From the NCBI GenBank assembly GCA_943735955.1, contig OX030957.1, positions 3,057,595-3,121,594 on the forward strand: a stretch of 64,000 nt of DNA. Reading direction: 5' to 3'. A program made the translations under genes and the position numbers. Under the pieces are notes generated by a model that saw only the letters and a list, made by a program, of their open reading frames with translations, was not told the origin of the DNA and ran no database searches. Numbering within the stretch: the stretch's first letter is position 1; every line of letters begins with the position of its first letter. The stretch is from Piscicola geometra (taxonomy: Eukaryota > Annelida > Clitellata > Hirudinida > Piscicolidae). Below are positions 10,952-22,475 of the stretch, one piece after another.

Positions 10952-12731
10952 ATAGTAATAGTAGTATTAGTAATAGTAGTAGTAGGAGAAGTAATAGTAG
11001 TAGTAGTAATAGTATTTTACTTTCATTTTTTTCCCAGCCAACTTGGTCACTACAAACTGTGATCCGACGCACAGCAAGTTCATACGTTTTTATTTTCGTT
11101 GATAAAAATTTACATTCATTCAAAAGATTTTGATGACGATGATGATTTTAATGATCACGACGATGCCAATCGTTAATTTGTATTATAATTTCAAAATGTC
11201 AGAAGGGGGCTGTGTTGCAAGCTTGAACACTCACTCTTGCTGTTTCTAGCGTCAAATAGCAAGTATCAAGACAATTTATTTATTTTGCATAAATTATAAA
11301 AAAGAAAATTTTAATTGTATTATAATGATTGTACAACTGTTTCACTAAACATAGGAAACCAACATTGATTCCACACATTCCATCTTGATTTAAAGACAAA
11401 TCGGATAGAAAATATCACTATTACTATTTCATGGTTCGGGAAATAAGTTCTCGCACTTATACAACAACTATTACTACTACCATCCCAAGCTGGATGTGTC
11501 ATCTTGATGATGATACCTACGTGAATGTGCCTCGTCTCTTCCGTCTTCTGAGAACAAACGACCACAAACGAAATGTTTATGTGGGCAAGAGAAGTCTTCA
11601 TGCAAAAACCGTGGTCAGTTGTTGTGATTTTTGTTTGTATTGTTGTTGTTTTCGGCATTTGTTGTTGGTGTTGGTATGCCTAGAAGCATTTCTAAAAGAC
11701 AAAACTATCAAAATCTTCAGCATCATCATCACAACAATATTCATCATCATTATCATCAGCACAGCAACATAGCTTTCGAGTTTGCGACAGGAGGAGCTGG
11801 TTACTGCCTCAGCAAAAGCCTCGTCACCCTCCTCTACCCTTACATCAAGTCGCTGATGATGATGATAATGATTATAAGAATAGTATTTGTACAATTTTTA
11901 TTATTAATTACTATTACGTCATTAAAAACTAATTAATCAATATGAATTAAAAATATATAATTATCAAAACTAAAAAATAACCTATTTTTCGCTACATAAA
12001 TGATGAATTTTTAATTAGATAAATGTGATCAGGGATGGGGCTTTCCAGCAAGCTTGTGACACACTGAAACTGCCGGATGACTGCTTGCTTGGCTACCTGA
12101 TCAGTGCGTGTGTTTGTGTGTGTGTGTGAAAATAGCGCTGTATACATACGCAAAAACACACACACATACAAACATACACACACACACACACACATACAAA
12201 CATACACACACACACAGCAAGCACACTGGGCATGAACTTGACTTCTAACCCTCACTTCCACTCGCACCTGGAAAAGGCCAGTCTGGAGTACTTTATGACT
12301 TCCGCTGACTGGGTTCGCATGGATTTGTAATTTTTAGTTTTAAAAAATTAAATATTGTGATTATAATAATGAGGATGAGGAGGAAAATGAAGATGATGAG
12401 GATGATGATGACGATGCTGTATTAACATGGGCAGCATTAACCTTAATCATCAAGACTTAATGCCTCAACATAACCAGATCACGTGTGGTTACCTTTCTTC
12501 TCATAAAGATACTTCAACTTCCAACTGGTTTGTCTCCATTTGTTACTTTTTTTACTTTTTCTTGCACTTTCCCATTCCATTGAGCACAACTCGGTACAGA
12601 TATTTAAATAATTAGTATACAGAAGATTTTTATTAACTGTAATAAATAAAAATAAGAATGACATTGATTATTTTCATTTCAGGATGCTCAGAATACATTG
12701 TAGCGTGTATCCAAAATTGGAAATATGTTAA
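10025..12731 (+). CDS. fng: Fringe-type beta-1,3-N-acetylglucosaminyltransferase
   Basis: Fringe enzymes add GlcNAc to O-fucose on Notch EGF repeats in the Golgi and so tune ligand choice. Exons: 10025-10123, 10317-10460, 10598-10646, 11038-11085, a doubtful one from about 11260, 11490-11610, 11760-11848, 12033-12103, 12218-12280, 12455-12527 and 12683-12731 (TAA). Exon 1 gives a short cytoplasmic end plus a hydrophobic signal anchor (LLLIGFCIFITFLF). Later come ITFITDSDQSN, VTTNCDPTHS, the metal-binding WMCHLDDDTYVN, VYVGKRSL, FATGGAGYCLS, LPDDCLLGYLI, NPHFHSHLE and the family's C-terminal IHCSVYP. I chose ATG 10025; the upstream in-frame TTG is not a start. About 15-20 residues between THS and WMCH are not securely placed (11086-11489 holds a candidate with SIKT). 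Introns carry (TAG)n and (TG)n/(CA)n repeats. Confidence 0.9.
10670..11020. repeat. (ATT)n-(GTA)n trinucleotide tract in a fringe intron
   Basis: A short ATT repeat is followed by about 330 bp of TAG/GTA triplets with scattered A or T changes. It occupies nearly all of the intron 10647-11037, so the long poly-Val and poly-Leu open frames here are not genes. Confidence 0.95.
12104..12217 (+). repeat. Intron with (GT)n at its 5' end and (CA)n at its 3' end
   Basis: This 114-nt fringe intron starts with GTGCGTGTGTTTGTGTGTG and ends with CACACACACAG at the acceptor. In the transcript, the GU-rich and AC-rich arms can base-pair around a loop of about 30 nt. Confidence 0.8.
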
Positions 12732-12898
12732 AGTATATAAAAGATTGTTTTATTGAAGCATTTTTTTATGTCAGGTTTCTATTATAAAGCCAAATTTGAT
12801 TAATGTTAAAAATACGAAGCGCTGCAAATAGCTTAGCATTATTTTTTAAAATCGTCCATCTTGTCTGTGCCGATTGTTCGTTAACTAAAATCAATTAA

Positions 12899-14821
12899 AT
12901 GGCTGACGTCTCGTTGGACGATTACATTCAAAAGAAAAAAATAGGAGTTCCAAAAATGGACGTAAAAATAACTCGGACCGGAGTGCAAAGTCGTTTGGGA
13001 GGTGCTTCTGGAACTCCAAGGCAGGCTTTCAAGAGGGCCTTTGGTGTTTCAACTCCTGTGGGAGTGGTCGATGCCAGAACAAAGATCCTGAGAGTCTCAG
13101 ACACTCCTGTCGTGGTGGTGAAGCCTCAATTGGATGCTAGGAACCTACTGGGCAACAAGAGAACACCCACCAGTGTCCAAGATGCCAGGGTTCGTCTGTC
13201 TCAAAAGAAAATGCCAGGAGGAGCCAATCCACTGATTAGGACTGGTTCGTTGATGAAGCTGGGCATCATCAATGACTTTGTTTCTCCGTCAGTGACTTCC
13301 TTTGGCACGTTTGAGTCTCCTGTCAGACCGAACATGTGTGTGAAAGATATTGGAGGGCAACTGAGGAAGACTTTCATCAACAGCAACTCTGTACCTCCCC
13401 TCAGCATGCCTTTGGTGACTTGTGTCTTAAATTATTCATATTATTTATTCAAAAATATCTTAGTGAACATACTAATACACTCTTAACTTAAGAGTCTTAA
13501 GTTAAATTTTACACTCCAGCAAAGACCTTATACTCGACCAGCAGCCCAGAATCCTCAGCCAGCACCTTCTCTCATGGTATTACTAATAATTAAATCATCT
13601 TTGAATATTTAATTAAATATTTTTAGAATCAGTAATATGAAATAAAAATGCTTTCAAATATGTAATACTTTATTTGCAAACACATTACAGAGACCTTCGT
13701 TGAAAAGTTCTTACCAACAGCAACAACAGCAAAAGCAACAACAAGCTTCTACCTCAGCAGCTAGACAAGATGCAGATAAGGTCTTGCCTTATTATCACTC
13801 TAATTATTTATGAATCCAACAATTCTCATCTCATCAGTGTTATTTTCATATATTAATATTATTTTCATTCTTATAATCTTTTCCGCCCACTTCATCTCCA
13901 ATTCTCCATCAACCACAACCACCACCACCACAACAACAACAGGACCAGCAGCAGCAGCAGAGGATGGAGGTGGATGAGAGGGCAGTGGTGGAGGAGGAGG
14001 AGCAACCAAGTCCCCTCCAGTCGTTCAGGGTGATCGTCTCCAACCTGGGACCAAACGTCTCGTATGAGGATGTTGAGGTGCTTGATGTTTAACAAACAAA
14101 AAAATAATGAAAATTAAAATAGTAATTAATTTTTCATTGATATCAGTATGAAGTATTATTAAAATAATACTTGATATATAAATAATAATATTATTATTAT
14201 TAATGAAGGAGTTGTTCGGCTCGTGTGGTGCTATGAGGAAGGTCAGGATGCTCAAGCCAGGCTCTGCAGAGGTGGGTACTGATGATGATAGTGCTGCTTT
14301 ATAATAATAGGTTGTAATATTAATAATACATTTTAATAATAAGTTTTATGTTAGTCATATAATAGTAAAAGCAATCACAATTTTTTTATGAATATAAATA
14401 ATTATAATGTTAATAGTAATAGTATCAAAACTACCTGGCCACCACGCACCCACCAAAGGTCTTTTACGTGAACAAGGAGAGTGCTTATGTCTCAGTGGAT
14501 GAGTACCACAAGAGAGAACTCGATGGTGAGGGGGGGAAGTGGTGGTGGTGAGGGGGGGTTGTGAAAGAAGGGGGTGGATGATGGTATTCCGGGAAGAACC
14601 AAATAAAAAAAAATTGACATTCTCTCCACATTCACACCCACTCGCATGCAATAAAGTTCTTGCAGTTGTATAGCATCATTCGACTTACACTAACCACCAG
14701 ACAAGCCGATGTCCGTCAAGGTGTCCTTCCTGCAAGCGACTGGATCAGCCGCTGACAACAAACCACTCAGGTTGGTTCGTTGGGCTTCAATTCTCGTCAC
14801 ACATGCACCCACACACACACA

Positions 14822-14860
<39 letters not shown>

Positions 14861-14990
14861 CAGGTCAAAGAAGCAGATGGCATCACTGAAGAAAGTGCTC
14901 GATCTGGACGCGAGCATCATCAAGAATGCCCTCTTCAGCAGCATGTCCTTCGAGCAGACGCCCAACGTCGACTTCACTGTGCATCTTTGA
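12899..14990 (+). CDS. POLDIP3: POLDIP3/SKAR-like RNA-binding protein
   Basis: SKAR/POLDIP3 binds spliced mRNA with the exon-junction complex and S6 kinase 1, and also DNA polymerase delta. Exons: 12899-13414, 13520-13576, 13691-13780, 13943-14077, 14209-14271, 14459-14525, 14701-14770 and 14864-14990 (TGA). All phases agree and give 374 residues. The N-terminus MADVSLDDYIQKKK matches the family's MADISLDELIRKR start, followed by repeated DAR motifs (VDARTKI, LDARNLL, QDARVRL). A Gln-rich stretch and an acidic stretch (VVEEEEQPSP) lead to an RRM: FRVIVSNLGPNVSYEDVE, ELFGSCGAMRKVRML, VFYVNKESAYVSV, KPMSVKVSF. The tail LDLDASIIKNALF and the end VDFTVHL resemble the human VDPDTILKALF and EFKIKL. 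Length is close to the vertebrate protein (about 420). The last intron carries a (CA)n tract just before its acceptor. The start lies only 167 bp after the fringe stop. Confidence 0.92.
14800..14860. repeat. (CA)n microsatellite next to the last POLDIP3 acceptor
   Basis: About 60 bp of CA repeat runs to within a few bases of the acceptor (CACACGACAG) of exon 14864-14990, and so takes the place of a usual polypyrimidine tract. Confidence 0.9.
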
Positions 14991-15620
14991 GGCCGCTGTG
15001 GTCGCTGTGGTGGCTGTAAGGGTGAGGAATGCATTGGTGGGCTGGTGGTTAATGGGGGTGGGTAGGCTGGATTAGGTGGTGTGGCGTGGTAGAATTGTGG
15101 CGTGGGTGCTATTGTGATTGAAGTTTGTGAGGTGTGCACAATACTGTTCCAGTCATATCTCGTCTTGATGATGATAGTAGTCTCGTGTAGTGTGGGATGT
15201 TCATTAAATGGCTTACTGGTATTTTTGTTTCAAATACATCATCGTTTTCATGTATTTGCAACCTTATTGAATCTAATCTAAATCCATCTAACCCTTATCG
15301 TTTTCATTTATATACTGGTCTTCTTATGTTAACTTTACAGAGAATTAAAGAAAGTTTTGACTTATTTTTCCAAAAAAGAGAATACTAAATTTTTTATTTC
15401 AGTATAAAGACGTGGCATTAAAATAATTGTTTAGCTTAAGGAAAGTTTTTGGGTGGATCAGTCAGTTATGGTGAGTTACAACTGCTTAATTACTGCTTTG
15501 GTGGTGCGAAATGCCGAGCGAGAGAGATGATCACTTTAAGTCCGTTTTCAAGTTTAACAACGTGATCAGTTTTGACGTTGCACGCATCTTCTCTATGGTT
15601 CAAATCTCCCATCCCTCTTC

Positions 15621-17424
15621 TCACCCCCTCCTACACAATGTCTTTCCCTCTCCCTCTTCATTCGCCCCCTCTTTAATCTTCTTATCCAGGTGCATTTGTA
15701 TGGCGCTTCCGAGGACTTGAGGGTCAATTTCTGACCCATAGACGTTCCAAGGCTGGGTTTCCTGGTAAGCGTGTTTAAAGGCTTGCAGTTCGATGGGACT
15801 GTGCTGGGAGGTAGCTTCAGATTTTTCCGCAAGGCGAGAGAAGCCATCTTGCAAGTCTTGGAGGGGTGTGGAGAAGCTGTTGTGGTGGTTGGTGTAAACG
15901 AATGCTTCATAGTGGGGTGGATTGGTGGGTGAGGAGGAAGGGGTTTTAGTGACTATATTTGAGGTTTTTAAATTTGGTGAAACTTTATCGCTGTTCTTGC
16001 GTGATGATTTGTTTCTTTGAGAGGTTTCTTTTTTCGACGCTGAAGGTGTAATCTGACTGTCTTTCTTGGGATTCTTCTTCATAGTATTTACTCTTAGTTG
16101 GCCATTGAAATCATGCCCGATGGCTTGACAGTCACTCGACGAGCACGGAATGCCAACACTTGGTCCTCCAGGAGAACAGACCAGGATGCTGGTGGGATAG
16201 GAGTCTTGGCTGATGGAACGTCTTCTGAGCGCTTGCCTCGCCTTCTCCTTGCTTCTGGCGCCTGGGTTCTCAAAGGAACTGATCTTTTTCAAGAAACTCG
16301 AAGAGAAAGTTTTCGTGTTGATTGAGGACTTTTTCGATGTTTTTGCGTCGTTGGAAATGCATGTGGTTGAGGGGTGAGTACTGGTGGAGTCCGAATGATC
16401 GCCATCGTTGCTATGTTTTTTGTTTGTGTTGAGGGAGCGGTTGAGGCTGTCGATGATCCTGCTTTCGAACTCCTGGGCTGCCTTCTGCCTCCTCTCCTGC
16501 ACGATGGCCGCCATGTGCGACAGGTCCTGCGTCTGGTAGACCGTCTCGACGATCTTGTCCTTCACGCGACTGAGCAGGCTCGATGAGCTGCAAGACGACT
16601 TTCGCGCCATCTGCAACGTCGTCTGCTGGAAGTCGTTGAAGCTTATCTTGCGAGTTAGAGACTTTGGTCGAGTTTTGTTGTTGTTGATTTCGTCGTCGTT
16701 GTTGTTGTCGTTGTTGTTGTTGTTGTTTACGAACCATTTGGCGGGAATTTGAATGCTTTCGTCCGAGTGTCTGTGGTTTTTGTTGTGGCGTGCTTCTGAC
16801 TGACAGTTTCTGTAGGGGTCTGGAAGGAAATGAAACACTTTAAATTTATATACAACTCATTTTAATAAAAAAATCTTATTCAGTGAAATCAATTGAACAA
16901 TAATTCGGGGAAATATACTAAAATGTGAGTTGATATAAGGAGCAATATAATAGGAAAAGATGGTTTTTAAAAAAAATTAAAAAACGATAAAAAGTAAATA
17001 AATAAATAATAAAAAGAAAATAAATAAATAATAAAAAGAAAATACTTTTTTTCCAGAGTTAAAATATATTCTAAAATGTGAAATCTAATTATTTATCAAG
17101 GACATGAAGCAGACATTCTTCGCGAGGCTTACCGGCGTTGTTCTGGCTGGAAAAAAAGGATTTTTTGTTAGATTCAAGCTTCTTGGCTGGTCGTTCAAGT
17201 GATGAATGTGACTTTAAAGAAGGAGTGTTGAAAGGAGTAGTGGCGCTGAAAGAAGCATGGTTGTGGATGGAATGATGGATTGTGTTTTTGCCAGATTTCA
17301 AACTTGATTTTGAGGTCGAAGAATAACGCATGTGTGAGACATTGTGTTCCGGTGCGGGGTTGATGGGGATGGTGGAGAGAGTGTTGCTGCGGTGGTAAAG
17401 GGCTTTCTTTTTACGAGTGGACAT
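15621..17424 (-). CDS. Unrecognised Ser/Lys-rich protein, two exons
   Basis: Minus strand; exon 1 is 17424-17133 and exon 2 is 16819-15621 (stop). The donor CGCCG/GTAAGC and acceptor TTCCAG/ACCCC join in phase 1, giving about 496 residues. I do not recognise the family. Exon 1 starts MSTRKKKALYHRSNTL and is basic, rich in Ser and His. Exon 2 has an Asn-rich run (NNNNNNDNNNDDEINNN), a likely helical segment with LSRVKDKIVETVYQTQ, then MAAIVQERRQKAAQEFESRI, a long Ser/Lys-rich disordered part and an ordered-looking end with FKHAYQETQPWNVYGSEI. No signal peptide or membrane segment is seen. A coding call rests on the 1.2 kb open frame, the clean splice and the protein-like composition. The start could lie further upstream, since the frame stays open to 17670. 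The gene is convergent with POLDIP3. Confidence 0.7.
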
Positions 17425-20050
17425 TTTTTCGCTTAGGTTGGATCTGTTGAGGATTGTGGCGTTTAAAAGTATAAGATATTCTACTTTTAAAGGTCTATGT
17501 GGTTTATGGAGTTGGAGAGATGCATGGATGCTTAGAGAACAAGGATGAGGGAACGGGTGAATGAATGTAGAAGTTAACGTGTACATTCGATCGACAAATG
17601 TTATTATCGGAAGACTCATAAAGATTGTTTTATTTTGGAAACACTGCACAAAATTGATATAATAAATCATACTTTGCCATGTTTATCTAACATTTTGGGG
17701 TGAAATACACACATATACGATGTTATACAAGAATATTCGCGTGATTTACACCTCCAACTGTGTGTACGCATGTGCAAACGTCGTTAATGGTCTCGATGCA
17801 TTTGCAAATGTTTCAGAGTCTTCATGAAATGACGCACGGCAGAATGGAATTGAAAAAGCAAGAATGTTGATGTTGTGTCTTTTAAATTGAAACAAGAATT
17901 TTTTTGGATTAAACATGGTTTCAAGTCATGAGATTAAAATCCTTCGGTTTGAGATAATCTGTGGCATTGTAGGCTTAAAAGCATTTTTAAACTTTACTCT
18001 GTTTAACTGTTCATTGACTTTCAAATTCATTTTTGTTTAAAGTTTTTAATAAATAGGCTGTATCGTATTTAGTCTTTAGATTTCCTAAAAGACTTTACAG
18101 TGCAAAAGCATTTTTGACCGATTCTTGAAGTCCATGGAAATGGAAATATATAATTCAAAAATTTTATATTCAAACAGCTTTGGTAGTATGTTAAATTATT
18201 TGTTTAAACAATTTAGTTTTTCCGATATTTGTGAAAATACATGTTTAGATATTTCAACGGCTTGAAGTATCGAAAAGACGCATGGGCTGTTTGGGAGTTG
18301 AATTCAAAGCATTGCACAAATTCTCAAACATATTTATCCTTTCTGCAGATTTATGAACTCCATTCCATCCTTGCTTGTGTCTTCGTTTCTTCTTAAGTGT
18401 ATTTTACCGTATGTTCAAAATAGTCCGAATGTTTGTGTAAATTTTGTTTTTAAATTTATGCAAAAAAATTCACAGTAAATTGTAATAAATTCAAAAAATC
18501 CAAAAGCAAAAAATGTCTTTTAGTTTTAATGGTTCAGAAGAAAGCAGGTTATGCAAAAACACAAACACTTTAAGGAATCCACCGCCAACAACGCTACTAA
18601 AGGTAGCAGCAAGCACACAAGACTAATGAGAAGCACACAGAAATAATGCGAAAAATGAAGAAATTAACAAGGCCTAATTGCTGGGCGGGTGGGTCGATGA
18701 AAGAACAATTATCGGAAGCGAGCTGATCGGCAGCTGAGCTGAGTGACGTTTTCGAAACGAGAAAGAATGATTGATGAAGGGCTATAATTGCACTAGCTTT
18801 TATATTTCGCAACTTCCCTTCTTCCATCTTTGTTAAAATTTCATGGAAATATTCTGGACAAATATTTTCAGTTACGCAGAAATCTTGGAACTATTCCAAA
18901 GAAAACTCTTAGTTTTGACTACAAAAAGCATACACTTGTTATTTCCTTGATGGAATGGCATTATTTCGTCCTTGACGTTTTAATAATTAAAATATAAAAA
19001 TAGAGTGTGAGATTCTTTGAAAAAAATACATTCTTTTTACATTTTAATAATTAAAATAAAAAATATACTCCTCAATTCTTAGAAAAACGCTTTCCAAAAT
19101 AAAATTAGTTTAGTTAATGGAAAGCAAGGACGGGAATCGTTTAAACTGGAACTTTTAATGTCTCATTCGTGCCCTAAAGTGCCTGACTAGGTGCCTGCTG
19201 CTATCAATTCGTGTGCTATGGAATGTTTAAACTTTAAATTCCAGTGAATAAAATGGTTTTCAAGTGCATTAATTTGAAAAACGCTTGCAAGTATTTGAAA
19301 AAAGTTTTATTTAGATTTTTTGATCTTTTTAATAGACTGTTGAATATTTTTGTACGTATAATATTACGCCTACGAAATTATTTTTCCTGATTTTTGTGTA
19401 GCGCTTAATTGCTGGGCTCGTGCTCCTTTTTAAGGCCGTTCCGTTTATTTTATCGCTGTCATCGCTGTTGGTGTCCAAGATCTAGTCCAGGCCGTGAATC
19501 TATTCCAGCTCCACTCTCCCTCTACATCTCACTTAATGCCTCGTCGAAGCAATCCCATCTATCTATGACTCTTTTTGGATCTTCCTTTTAGCAAAATAAT
19601 GGTCTGTAAAAGCTTGTAAAAATCTAAAAGTTAAATTCTTTTCAATTTTGTTCGTGAATAATGTCGATTAACCCTTGTGAAGCTCCTTCCATGCCTTCTA
19701 ATCCTTGCAAAGCTTCTTACACGTTTTTTTACATTTTATTTATCTCCTTAAATAAAAATTTCAGCATTTCAAAATATTTGTGCTTTTTCCCAAGCGTTGA
19801 TAAGCTAACCCTGATTTGATTCTTACTCCTCACGTATGAACTTGTAACTCATTATTTTAATTTTTTTATTTGGTGTTGCTTTTTTGTCAAATGAAAGTTG
19901 CATGCTCCTCATAAATTAGAAGATATTGTGCCGTGAGCCGACTCTTATTATGTCATAAAACAAACAATATTTTATGAGCATTTTACAATTTGTGTGTCTA
20001 ATCGAGTAACTTTAGTTTGTTAATATTCGTACCGTGAATCCGTGATACAA

Positions 20051-20215
20051 ATGGCATCTCAAGAAATTGAATTATCTGATCGCGTAATCAGGAAAGCACA
20101 CCAGCAAAGTATTTCGGAGGTCTTAGCATTGATGCTGCTAGTAGAAACGTGTGATTTGGATCAACGGAATGTGGAACTGTTAATGGCTAAAATGCTGTCA
20201 CCTCAAGTTTCATAG
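20051..20215 (+). other. Short open frame (54 codons) of unknown nature
   Basis: An ATG at 20051 opens a 54-residue frame starting MASQEIELSDRVIRKAHQQS that ends at TAG 20215. The composition looks protein-like, but no family is recognised and no splice partner was found. It may be a fragment of a mobile element or chance. Confidence 0.15.
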
Positions 20216-20999
20216 TCTTACACTTTCCAGAGGCTGATCGAAAAGAGCGTATATTTTCAAAAATCTTGCGCGCCAAGAGATCATCTCTGTCAGATTAAAC
20301 TTCGAGGTGCTACTTTTCATGGTGGGAAACATGCATCTCACAGATAAGAGGCAGAAAAGATATGCATATGTTTTTTGCCGTTTTTCTCATTTCATTTGTT
20401 TTATTGTCATTTGAAATATTAGTAAATATTTTTTCAGTTTAATAAAAACGTTAAAACGATAATATTGTGTTTCATTTAAGCCTCTTTTGTTTTTTTTTCG
20501 CGAAAATTGTTAAATTAGAACTGAACAACGAAGATGACAATTTTTATTATCTGTGTCCACCTTTGCTTAATTCCAATTAAAAGATCATTTACCAACTAAT
20601 CTTCTTGATGCCTGTGATCTTTCCAGCCCACATTATTAATTAACGACTCTTCAAGCTCCCACGTAAACTTTTCAGACAAATTGCTTAAAGCTTTCACGAA
20701 TACTTCCCCGCGTCTCTACTTCCATAATTTTTCTTCCATCTCAGTTTTTCTGTTGCACTTCCAACCCCTCCTCCCACACACTCCATCTACTCTTAAGAAG
20801 CAGTAAAAACCTCGAAGGTGCCTGTAAGAGTAGAACGTCCAAGCTAGCCTACAAAAAGCACACACACTCCAAAACACTTGATAAACAAATTGTATTCATT
20901 GGTCGCATACTGTGGCCCGGATTGCAGCAGCAAACTCGCGTCCACACAAACACACGGGGAATCGTCCACGATTCAGAGCAGGAACTGCAATGGAATATC

Positions 21000-21260
21000 A
21001 ATATTCTCTTGCTACTATTGCTACTAGTACAACTATTACTACCACCACTAGTAATACAACTATTACTACCACTTCTACTACAACTATTAATACCACCGCT
21101 ACTAGTACAACTATTCCTACCACCACTAGTAGTACAACTATTACTACCACCACTAGTAGTACAACTATTACTACCACCACTACTAGTAAAAATATTACTA
21201 CCACCACTACTAGTAAAAATATTACTACCACCACTAATTGTACAATTATTCCTACTTTAC
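21000..21260. repeat. 27-bp tandem repeat (ACT/ACC triplet-based)
   Basis: Units of 27 bp made of AGTAGTACAACTATTACT plus ACCACCACT repeat with small changes (AGTAAAAATATT in later units). The length is a multiple of three, so open Thr/Ile-rich frames arise; these are not considered genes. Confidence 0.85.
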
Positions 21261-22437
21261 TGCCACCACTACTATTATTATCCCTATTATTGCTGTTATT
21301 CTCACAAATGCATCTTCCCTAATGGAGGTTCGTAACTAAGGGACGAAAATGGCCAGTTTAAGGGAATTATTTTGTATCATTATAAATGATGGTAATGAAA
21401 ACAAAAACAAGAATAACATCTATAAATGAATAATAACAAAGATAACTGGTATATTATTTTTATAAACAATTATAAGAGCAAATATAAATGGCGGTTGGTG
21501 CGTTCGATCGATCAGATGTCTCTTTTCTAGATGTGTCGTTGGTGCTAGTACTATTATAATGCTTTACAAAAATTTATATATTTTTTTAAAACAATATTCT
21601 TTTCTTATTTTTTATTAATCTTTATTCAATTATTGTACGATGAATGCTACTGCTCGGGATAATTTAATTTTCTGTCATAATATGGATTTGTTTACTTTTT
21701 CTATGTTATTGATAGGTGGACGATAATAGGGTAGAACTCTATCCCAGGACGATAATTCGTCGTTTATGCTACCCAGCAAGAGAGCAGCAAAAACAACAAA
21801 AACAAAAACTACAGCTACAGCTACATCTCAACTACAACCACAAAGATTCATATTTTTTTCAAAAGCATTTTTCAAAATCCCCAAAAATGCATCTCAAACT
21901 TAAAGTTATGTTTCAAAACTTTAAAGCAAATTTAAAAAAATGATTTTTAAAGAAAAAATTATTTTTACAACTTTGTTTAGAAGCTTCTTCAATTGATCGT
22001 TTTTATGAATCAACATAAAAAGAAAGTTTTAAAGCATTTTATCCTTCACCGTTTTCTTTCTCGTTTTTTTCTCAACTTCTAGTACGAGTTAAGTTTAATG
22101 TATTACAGAATATTAATTACTTTTTTTTTTTTAATTTGCAAAAAAAAGTATCGTGGTTGGAGTTCAAGGATTTTTTAGTAATGTGAAACATTTCTTCAAA
22201 ATGCAATCGTTAAATGTGCTTTAGATGATGAAACAGGCAGAACAAATGCAACTGGTTGATGATAGATGATGATGAAGGTGATGTAGTAGTGATACCTATT
22301 AGATTGGTGAAGATGATGATGAAGACGAAGATGGGGATGATAATGATGATGATGATGGTAAAAGTTCTCGCAAAGGGCAAGTAATCAAAATAAAAGCTTT
22401 TTACGAGAGTATTGAGAATTTTTAGAGCACTGATGTT

Positions 22438-22475
<38 letters not shown>

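Noticed and set aside
10638..11123. Poly-Leu and poly-Val open frames
   Set aside because: Produced by the TAG/GTA triplet repeat inside a fringe intron.
18597..18827. 76-codon minus-strand frame with a hydrophobic end
   Set aside because: No splice sites, no recognisable family and no signal besides hydrophobicity; it is expected by chance in this much sequence.
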